From Clostridiales bacterium (GTDB taxonomy: Bacteria; Bacillota; Clostridia; Christensenellales; Borkfalkiaceae), in the NCBI GenBank assembly GCA_015055865.1, contig SVHK01000004.1, positions 1 to 62,137 of the forward strand: a DNA stretch of 62,137 nucleotides, written 5' to 3'. Made by a program: the position numbers and the translations under genes. Shown piece by piece: positions 36,459 to 41,989 of the stretch. How positions within the stretch are numbered: position 1 is the stretch's first letter; the number at the start of each line of letters is the position of its first letter. The notes under the pieces are model-generated. The model was given only the letters and a program-made list of their open reading frames with translations. It did no database searches and was not told where the DNA came from.

Positions 36459-36490
36459 CGAAGAATTTTATTCAAGATAAGCGGAAAGTA

Positions 36491-36519
36491 TTGCTTTTTT
36501 TTAAGTTTTTTGCTATACT
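36491..36519 (+). promoter_or_regulatory. Promoter of obg
   Basis: TTGCTT (36491-36496) and TATACT (36514-36519) are 17 bases apart. The start point would be near 36526, with ACGGAGAAG before the ATG. Confidence 0.75.
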
Positions 36520-36552
36520 ACCATAGAAATTATAAAAAACACGGAGAAGATT

Positions 36553-37833
36553 ATGGCAAACGGCGAATTTACCGATAAAGTGCGAATAACCATTAAGGCA
36601 GGCGACGGCGGGGACGGTATGAACTCGTTCAAGGCGTTCAAAGGTAAACCTGCGTGCGGTCCCGACGGCGGGGACGGCGGTCGTGGCGGTAACGTTTATT
36701 TCGTCGGCGACAAGGATATGAACGATTTGTTTCCGTTTCGTTTTACGTCCAGATTTTTTGCGGAAAACGGGGAAATGGGCGGTTCGAATAAATGTTTTGG
36801 CCGTAGCGGTAAGGATACGTATATCAAAGTACCGCTTGGCACGCTCGTCCGCGACGAAGAGAGCGGACGGCTTATTTGCGACGTTTTTGACGACGGCGAA
36901 GAAGTATTAGTTGCCCGTGGCGGTAACGGCGGTAAAGGTAACGTGCGCTTTACTACCGCGCGTAGACACGCGCCGAACTTCGCGCAAAAAGGTGAGAAGG
37001 TCAAAGCGCATACCGTTATTTTGGAAATGAAAGTAATTGCCGACGTCGGACTCGTTGGTTTTCCCAACGTTGGTAAGAGTACATTGCTTTCCAAGATCTC
37101 CGCGGCAAGACCTAAGATTGCGAACTATCATTTCACGACCCTTTCGCCGAACTTGGGCGTAGTGCGTTATTACGAAAAATCGTTCGTGGCGGCGGATATT
37201 CCAGGGTTAATCGAAGGCGCGGCGCAAGGCGCAGGGCTTGGACACGATTTCTTGCGTCATATCGAACGGACGAGAATGCTTTGCCACGTGGTCGATATCT
37301 CCGGTTGCGAGGGCAGGGACCCGATTGAAGATTTTAAGAAAATTAACGCCGAACTTAAAGAGTATAGCGAAGTTTTAGCAGGGTTGCCCCAAGTCGTCGT
37401 TTGTAACAAATGCGACGTGTACGGCGCCGAAGATAATTTAAAAGCGTTTAAGAAAAAATACGGTAGAAAATATAAGATTTATCCGATTACCGCAGTCACG
37501 GGTGACGGCACGAGAGAACTCGTCGAAGGTTTGCTTGAAAAACTCGCCGAACTTCCGCCCGTCGAACCGATTCGCCCCGAAGAAGCGTTCGAATATCGCG
37601 CGGACGACAATCTCACGTTCGAAATTTTCCGCGACGAGGACGGCGTGTTCGTGGTCGTCGGCGGTTTGGTCGATATGCTTTGCCGAAACGTCGTGTTGAA
37701 TAATCCCGACTCTATGCAGTATTTCCAAAAGGTGCTTAGACTTCGCGGAGTTATTAAGGAATTGTCGAAAATGGGTTGTCAAGAAGGCGACACCGTATCT
37801 ATCGGCGACGTTGAGTTCGACTTCGTCTTGTAA
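36553..37833 (+). CDS. obg: GTPase Obg
   Basis: Obg is an essential GTPase of ribosome assembly and stress control. The 426-residue protein has the glycine-rich Obg domain (about 1-158, with AGDGGDGMNSFKAFK and GPDGGDGGRGGNV), the GTPase domain with GFPNVGKSTLLSKIS near 166 and DIPGLIEGAAQGAGLG, NKCD near 282, and a C-terminal OCT domain (about 345-426). All parts are complete. yhbY follows after 35 bases. Confidence 0.96.
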   Translation: MANGEFTDKVRITIKAGDGGDGMNSFKAFKGKPACGPDGGDGGRGGNVYFVGDKDMNDLFPFRFTSRFFAENGEMGGSNKCFGRSGKDTYIKVPLGTLVRDEESGRLICDVFDDGEEVLVARGGNGGKGNVRFTTARRHAPNFAQKGEKVKAHTVILEMKVIADVGLVGFPNVGKSTLLSKISAARPKIANYHFTTLSPNLGVVRYYEKSFVAADIPGLIEGAAQGAGLGHDFLRHIERTRMLCHVVDISGCEGRDPIEDFKKINAELKEYSEVLAGLPQVVVCNKCDVYGAEDNLKAFKKKYGRKYKIYPITAVTGDGTRELVEGLLEKLAELPPVEPIRPEEAFEYRADDNLTFEIFRDEDGVFVVVGGLVDMLCRNVVLNNPDSMQYFQKVLRLRGVIKELSKMGCQEGDTVSIGDVEFDFVL

Positions 37834-37868
37834 TCTTATAAGTAAAACGTGAAAAGGAAGAAAAATAA

Positions 37869-38177
37869 ATGGTAACGAGAGAGAATATTACGAGTAAACA
37901 ACGCGCCGCGCTTAAATCGATGGCGTCCACGATGTCGCCGATTGCGCAAATCGGTAAGGGTGGTATTACGGATAACGTTTTGAAAACTTTATCCGACGCT
38001 TTAGAAGCAAGAGAACTTATTAAAGTAAATATTTTACCCAACGCGGACGAAGACGCAAGAAATCTTGCGGAAAACGTTGCGGATTTGCTCGACGCAATTC
38101 CCGTGGCGGTAATTGGGCGTAAAGCGATTTTTTATCGCCGTTCCGAACGGGATAATTTCGCGCATATCGTATTTTAA
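37869..38177 (+). CDS. yhbY: YhbY family RNA-binding protein (CRM domain)
   Basis: The 102-residue protein is a single CRM domain that binds pre-50S ribosomes. Family signs are LTSKQRAALKS-like opening (ITSKQRAALKSMAS), PIAQIGKGGITDNVL and the end IGRKAIFYRRSE. Its place directly after obg fits the role in ribosome assembly. Confidence 0.9.
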   Translation: MVTRENITSKQRAALKSMASTMSPIAQIGKGGITDNVLKTLSDALEARELIKVNILPNADEDARNLAENVADLLDAIPVAVIGRKAIFYRRSERDNFAHIVF

Positions 38178-38249
38178 TTGCGGTTTTGCGTTTGAAACGC
38201 GAGAAAACGCGTTATAAATAATCGTATAACAAAATTAAGGACGTGCGTT

Positions 38250-38783
38250 ATGAACGAAGAAATGGAAGTAAAGACGGAAGAAACCGTCGTAGAAGAAACG
38301 AAAGAACAACCTAAGGAAAAACGCTCGAAAACTAAAAAGTTGCAAGAAGAATACGATAAACTCCTTGCCGAAGCGGAAGATTCTAAACGAAAATGGTACG
38401 CGGTTACCGCGGAATATGAAAATTATCGTCGCCGTACCCAAAATCAATCGGCGCAAAGATACGCCGACGGCAGAAACGACGTGGTAGCGTCCTTGTTTCC
38501 GATAGGCGATAACCTTGAACGCGCTATTTCGTCTTGTACGGACGAAAATACCCGTCAGGGCTTAGATATGGTCTTGAAGAGCTTTAAAAAGGTCCTTGAA
38601 GGCGAAGGCGTAGAAGAAATCGACCCGATTGGACAACCGTTCGATGCGGGCGTAGCTGAAGCGATTATGGCGATGCCTGCAGGCGAAGGCGAAGAAAGCG
38701 GTATCGTAAAACAAGTGTATGTGAAAGGGTACAAAAAAGGAGATAAGGTGTTGCGTTACGCGCAAGTTATCGTAACCCAATAA
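38250..38783 (+). CDS. grpE: Nucleotide exchange factor GrpE
   Basis: GrpE is the exchange factor of DnaK. The 177-residue protein has a charged coiled-coil N-terminus, then WYAVTAEYENYRRRTQNQ, LFPIGDNLERAI, GVEEIDPIGQPFDAGVAEA and a C-terminal beta domain ending GDKVLRYAQVIVTQ. The usual partners hrcA, dnaK and dnaJ are not adjacent, and I see no CIRCE element upstream; a six-base-pair hairpin AACGCG/CGCGTT lies at 38196-38213. Confidence 0.93.
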   Translation: MNEEMEVKTEETVVEETKEQPKEKRSKTKKLQEEYDKLLAEAEDSKRKWYAVTAEYENYRRRTQNQSAQRYADGRNDVVASLFPIGDNLERAISSCTDENTRQGLDMVLKSFKKVLEGEGVEEIDPIGQPFDAGVAEAIMAMPAGEGEESGIVKQVYVKGYKKGDKVLRYAQVIVTQ

Positions 38784-38805
38784 ACTGCTTTTTCGTCAAA
38801 CGAAA

Positions 38806-38826
38806 GGGGTAGGTACGAGATAAAGA
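38806..38826 (+). repeat. Second orphan copy of the GGGGYAGGTACGAG motif
   Basis: GGGGTAGGTACGAGATAAAG matches the rnhB start region except that ATG is replaced by ATA, so it cannot start translation in the same way. It lies in the grpE to SDR gap, 61 bases before the next gene's start. Confidence 0.6.
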
Positions 38827-38869
38827 AAAAATAGGCGGGGAAACCGCTAAAAAAATGGAGAAAAATAAT

Positions 38870-39631
38870 ATGATTAGTTTAAAAGACAAGGTGGTTATTA
38901 TTACCGGTGGCGGTAGAGGTATCGGATACGGACTTTCGACCGCGTTTGCGAAAGCGGGCGCTAAGCTCGTTATTACGGGTAGAACGGAATCTACTTTGCT
39001 TTCCGCGAAAGAAAAGCTTGAAAAAGAAACGGGTGCGGAAGTTCTTTGCGTTACGGCGGACGGCGCGGACGAAGTCGCTATCCAAAACGTTATCGATAAA
39101 GCGGTAGAAAAGTATGGTAGAATCGACGCAGTTGTAAATAACGCGCAAGCGTCGGCGTCTGGTAAAATGCTCGTTGACCATACCAAAGAAGATTTAGACC
39201 TTGCTATCTATTCCGGACTTTACGCAAGCTTCTTCTATATGCAAAAAGCGTTCCCTTACTTAAAGGAAACCAAAGGTTGCGTTATCAACTTCGCGTCGGG
39301 CGCAGGCTTGTTCGGTAGAATCGCGCAATCGTCCTACGCGGCTGCTAAAGAAGGTATTCGTGGCCTTTCCCGTGTTGCGGCGACCGAATGGGCGCCTTAC
39401 GGCGTTCGCGTAAACGTAATTTGTCCCCTTGCGATGACCGAAGGTTTGCAAAAGTTCAAGGAAGAATATCCTGAACGTTACGAACAAACCATCAAGGGCG
39501 TGCCTATGGGTAAATTCGCTGACCCCGAAAAAGACGTCGGTGGCGTTTGCGTATTCCTTTGCTCGGACGAAGCGTCTTACGTTACGGGTGAAACTATCAC
39601 CTTGCAAGGCGGTAGCGGTCTCCGGCCGTAA
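38870..39631 (+). CDS. Short-chain dehydrogenase/reductase
   Basis: The 253-residue classical SDR has cofactor motif ITGGGRGIGYGL, NNAQA in place of NNAG near 85, Ser in INFASGAG, Tyr-Lys in YAAAKEG near 155, and VICPLAMTE. The C-terminus ETITLQGGSG is typical. Substrate unknown. I chose the ATG at 38870 because GGAG lies nine bases upstream; the ATG at 38855 has no site. It is the last plus-strand gene before a shared terminator. Confidence 0.88.
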   Translation: MISLKDKVVIITGGGRGIGYGLSTAFAKAGAKLVITGRTESTLLSAKEKLEKETGAEVLCVTADGADEVAIQNVIDKAVEKYGRIDAVVNNAQASASGKMLVDHTKEDLDLAIYSGLYASFFYMQKAFPYLKETKGCVINFASGAGLFGRIAQSSYAAAKEGIRGLSRVAATEWAPYGVRVNVICPLAMTEGLQKFKEEYPERYEQTIKGVPMGKFADPEKDVGGVCVFLCSDEASYVTGETITLQGGSGLRP

Positions 39632-39650
39632 TCTAAAAATCATAGAAATG

Positions 39651-39698
39651 AAAAAGGCAGGTATGCGTTCAACGCATACCTGCTCTTTTTTGTTTATT
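39651..39698. terminator. Terminator between the SDR and XRE genes; left copy of a 48-base direct repeat
   Basis: GCAGGTATGCG and CGCATACCTGC (within 39657-39683) form a strong stem followed by T6 on the plus strand and, on the other strand, T5. Nearly the same sequence recurs at 40330-40376, with three substitutions and one indel. It contains the last codon of the minus-strand XRE gene. Confidence 0.88.
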
Positions 39699-39909
39699 AT
39701 TCCATAAATAATATATCGTCCGCCGAACAATCAATGACTTCGCATAGTTTGGCAAAGGTTGGTAAGGACGGCATAATCCGTCCCGAAAGATATTGCGACA
39801 ACGTTGGCTTGGAAATTCCAAGCTCGGTTGCTATTTGACTTTTACTTTTTCCACAAGTTTCAATTTCTCTTTTTAAGTTGTTTGTGATTCGTGTTTGTAA
39901 ATTTTCCAT
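39697..39909 (-). CDS. Small XRE-family repressor, 70 residues
   Basis: The protein is one Cro/C1-type helix-turn-helix domain: GKSKSQIATELGISKPTLSQ as helices 2-3, then YLSGRIMPSLPTFAKLCEVI. There is no other domain. On the minus strand TATAAT lies at 39920-39915, so transcription should start at or next to the A of its ATG (39909), and no Shine-Dalgarno is present: a leaderless mRNA is likely. A palindromic operator lies just upstream. It is divergent from a small membrane protein gene. Confidence 0.85.
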   Translation of the reverse strand: MENLQTRITNNLKREIETCGKSKSQIATELGISKPTLSQYLSGRIMPSLPTFAKLCEVIDCSADDILFME

Positions 39910-39925
39910 AATTAATTATATTTTA

Positions 39926-39940
39926 TTAGGTTCTACCTAA
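39926..39940. promoter_or_regulatory. Operator 1, TTAGGT-TCT-ACCTAA
   Basis: This perfect palindrome lies between the -10 box (39920-39915) and the weak -35 position of the minus-strand XRE gene, where binding by the XRE protein would block its own transcription. The same half-sites occur in operator 2, 29 bases away. Confidence 0.75.
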
Positions 39941-39947
39941 AAAATGA

Positions 39948-39976
39948 TTGACTTTTAGGTATTGCCTAATTATAAT
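39948..39976 (+). promoter_or_regulatory. Promoter of the 94-residue membrane protein with operator 2 inside the spacer
   Basis: TTGACT (39948-39953) and TATAAT (39971-39976) are 17 bases apart. The spacer is filled by TTAGGT-ATT-GCCTAA (39955-39969), a near-perfect palindrome matching operator 1. A bound repressor would exclude RNA polymerase. Confidence 0.82.
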
Positions 39977-40029
39977 ATAAATATACACAAGAAAAAACGT
40001 GTAAAGAGTTAAAGTAGGGAGAAAGTATT

Positions 40030-40314
40030 ATGGATTTATTGATGTATATTTTAACGGTACTAATAGATATCGTGGTAGGGGTATTTGTTGCGATTGGAAT
40101 AGTGATTGCCGTTGTTCTTGTGTTGGCGATTATTGTGATTGCTTTGGCTTTTGAAATCATTATGTTGCCTATTACGATAATTGCGTTTCTATTGTACTAT
40201 TTGGCAGGGATAGGTAGTCTTGATTGGTGGACGACTATTTCTCTTTGGTTTGTTGAAGCTGGTGAAAGCGTAGTTTCGTTTATTCAAAGTATAGGAGCTT
40301 TTTTAGGGTTTTAA
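40030..40314 (+). CDS. Small hydrophobic membrane protein, 94 residues
   Basis: The protein is almost wholly hydrophobic up to residue 62: LLMYILTVLIDIVVGVFVA, then IVIAVVLVLAIIVIALAF and IIMLPITIIAFLLYYLAG, giving three likely membrane segments, followed by an amphipathic end with WWTTISLWFVEAGESVVSF. No family is recognised. AGGGAG lies nine bases before the ATG. It is controlled with the divergent XRE gene through two operators. It could be a stress, holin-like or toxin-like membrane protein, but nothing in the sequence decides this. Confidence 0.75.
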   Translation: MDLLMYILTVLIDIVVGVFVAIGIVIAVVLVLAIIVIALAFEIIMLPITIIAFLLYYLAGIGSLDWWTTISLWFVEAGESVVSFIQSIGAFLGF

Positions 40315-40329
40315 TTAAATAAAAAATTA

Positions 40330-40376
40330 AAAAAGGCAGGTATGTATTCAACGCATACTTGCCTTTTTTGTTTATT
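40330..40376. terminator. Terminator between the membrane protein gene and spoVT; right copy of the direct repeat
   Basis: GGCAGGTATG and CATACTTGCC pair with one G-U, followed by T6. It ends both the plus-strand membrane gene and, on the other strand, spoVT, whose last codon and stop lie inside. It is a near copy of 39651-39698. Confidence 0.85.
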
Positions 40377-40917
40377 CAAAATGGTTGGATAAGATTTCAG
40401 CGGTAAGGCGGACGAGATTGAGTAGGTTGGAGTCCATTTTATCGCCTTCTTCTTTTGAAAGGACTGCAACTGCGCCGATGCAATCGCCGTTTGAAATAAT
40501 AGGCACAATAATTTGCGCGGTTACGTTTTCGTTTGAAGGGGTTGTAACGGGTACGATTTCTTCCCCGTCTACGGCGTTTGCCGTGTAGCTTCTACGATCC
40601 TTTAAGACCTTGTCCATTTCAGGGGAAAGGTGTCTGCCTTCAAAATCCTTTTTGCCTTCGCCTGAGGCGTGAAGAACGCCGTCGGTGTCGCAAATAACGG
40701 CGAGTTTACCGCTTAATTGGTTTAAAGATTTGGCGGTGGCTTCGCTGAATCCTTCTAAGGTTGCGATAGGTGAATATTTTTTGAGCATAAGCTCGTCGCG
40801 GTCGGTGAAAATTTCAAGGGGGTCGCCTTCTTTGATTCGCAAAGTACGACGAATTTCTTTTGGAATGACGACACGACCTAATTCGTCGATTCTTCTAACA
40901 ATACCTGTTGCTTTCAT
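40372..40917 (-). CDS. spoVT: Stage V sporulation protein T (AbrB-type regulator)
   Basis: SpoVT regulates late sporulation genes in the forespore. The 181-residue protein has an N-terminal AbrB domain (VRRIDELGRVVIPKEIRRTL, then GDPLEIF) and a C-terminal GAF-like domain (about 55-181, with VTAQIIVPIISNGDCIGAVAVL). Length and layout match SpoVT and not the 95-residue AbrB. GGAGG lies six bases before the start. It indicates a spore-forming lineage, though SpoVT-like proteins persist in some asporogenous clostridia. Confidence 0.9.
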   Translation of the reverse strand: MKATGIVRRIDELGRVVIPKEIRRTLRIKEGDPLEIFTDRDELMLKKYSPIATLEGFSEATAKSLNQLSGKLAVICDTDGVLHASGEGKKDFEGRHLSPEMDKVLKDRRSYTANAVDGEEIVPVTTPSNENVTAQIIVPIISNGDCIGAVAVLSKEEGDKMDSNLLNLVRLTAEILSNHFE

Positions 40918-41025
40918 AAAATTCCTCCGTTTACTATCATTTTGCGTAAATATATAGAGAATATACTAAAAAAAAGGGAAGAAAGAAATTTTTTGAAAAT
41001 TTTTAAAAATATACCGAAAAATGAG

Positions 41026-41054
41026 TTGACAAATCAAAAAGAGTAGTATATAAT
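41026..41054 (+). promoter_or_regulatory. Consensus promoter of tRNA-Leu
   Basis: TTGACA (41026-41031), 17 bases, TATAAT (41049-41054): both boxes are perfect. The start point is about six bases before the mature 5' end. Confidence 0.92.
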
Positions 41055-41066
41055 AGTAAAGCTAAT

Positions 41067-41151
41067 GCGGTCGTGGCGGAACTGGCAGACGCGCAAGACT
41101 AAGGATCTTGTGGGTAACTCCATGCAGGTTCAATTCCTGTCGACCGCACCA
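41067..41151 (+). tRNA. tRNA-Leu, anticodon AAG
   Basis: The 85-base class II tRNA folds fully: acceptor GCGGTCG/CGACCGC, D stem GCG/CGC, anticodon stem CAAGA/TCTTG with loop CTAAGGA, a 13-base variable arm, T stem GCAGG/CCTGT with loop TTCAATT, discriminator A and an encoded CCA. Position 34 is A, so the anticodon reads CUU, and CUC/CUA too if A34 becomes inosine. An integrase remnant lies on its 3' side. Confidence 0.93.
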
Positions 41152-41157
41152 GCGTAA

Positions 41158-41195
41158 GGCATTTATGCAAGAAAAGTTGCATAAATGCCGTTTTT
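41158..41195 (+). terminator. Terminator of the tRNA gene
   Basis: A perfect 13-base-pair stem GGCATTTATGCAA (41158-41170) / its complement (41177-41189) is followed by GTTTTTC. Confidence 0.92.
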
Positions 41196-41284
41196 CTTTG
41201 TATTTTTGTATAAATATGCATAGCAAAATGGCTAAAATTCACGTTTTTTACCCCGATTGGTACCTGTTTTGGAACCTGTTTTGC

Positions 41285-41323
41285 AAAAAATAAGAACCAC
41301 TCAACCGTTTTTGTTGGGTGGTT
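41285..41323 (-). terminator. Terminator of the integrase remnant
   Basis: On the minus strand AACCACCCAAC (41323-41313) pairs with GTTGAGTGGTT (41305-41295), one G-U, followed by CTTATTTTTTG. It lies seven bases after the integrase stop. Confidence 0.8.
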
Positions 41324-41329
41324 TCGCTC

Positions 41330-41939
41330 TTATGCGTAAAATTGAACGAGATTCATTTGTTCGCGTAAGAATTTATCGGGGAAGTGCGTATATACTCGCC
41401 CGACAAGCCGTTCGCTGCTATCGCCCATCCATATATCTACAATGTCAGGGCGAACGTATTGTTGGCAAGTTGTTGAAAACGTATGCCGCAGGAAGTATTG
41501 TGTAACTTCTTCGTCTTGCATAATGCGCTTAAATATTCGATTGATAACGTCCGTTCTATGTTTACATACAATCTTTTTTGTTGTGTCTATTCTTGCTTTT
41601 AATTGTGCAGGGATAGGTATTTTTTTATAGACGGGTTCTCCGTCTTCTTCGTGTTTTGCATTAAGAGCTATCAGAAAGTCGCCTTCAAAACGCACGTCTT
41701 TTAACTCCCAAGGACGAAGCCCAAAATAGTATTCTAATAAGAAAAAATCCTTATAAGGTTCAAATTCGGGCAGGTCAATTCGCTCAAAGAAACGTTGTTG
41801 TTCTTCTTCGGTTAAGGCGCGGCGTTTCTTTCTTGCAACCTTTTGGAAAGTGACGGCTTGCATAGGGTTAAAAGTAATATCGCCGTTAGCCATAGCGTAT
41901 TTCATAATAAGAAGGGCTTGCTGAATGAAAAACGACTTG
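41330..41939 (-). pseudogene. Tyrosine recombinase (integrase), N-terminus lost
   Basis: The minus-strand frame encodes the end of a core-binding domain (FFIQQALLIMKYAMANG) and the full catalytic domain of a phage-type integrase: Arg in YYFGLRPWELKD, a Lys in ALNAKHEEDGEPVYKKI, LRHTFSTTC, and the Tyr in GRVYTHFPD. Two positions that are often His are Tyr (QYFLR) and Asp (WMGDS). The first 150 or so residues, including the arm-binding domain, are missing: beyond 41940 the frame runs into an inverted repeat and then antisense to the next gene. No start signal is present. Its place beside a tRNA marks an old integration site. Confidence 0.82.
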
Positions 41940-41958
41940 TTCAGCAAGTCCTTCTTAT
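41907..41958. repeat. 19-base inverted repeat at the integrase breakpoint
   Basis: ATAAGAAGGGCTTGCTGAA (41907-41925) and TTCAGCAAGTCCTTCTTAT (41940-41958) are complementary with one G-U pair and a 14-base loop. The left arm fits the integrase sequence; the right arm looks like its inverted copy. No T tract follows. Confidence 0.75.
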
Positions 41959-41989
41959 CAAGCGTTAATAAAAAGGAAAGAGTACGATT

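Noticed and set aside
40030-40314. Calling the 94-residue membrane protein a toxin or holin
   Set aside because: Hydrophobicity and repressor control fit, but no family motif supports it; left as unknown.
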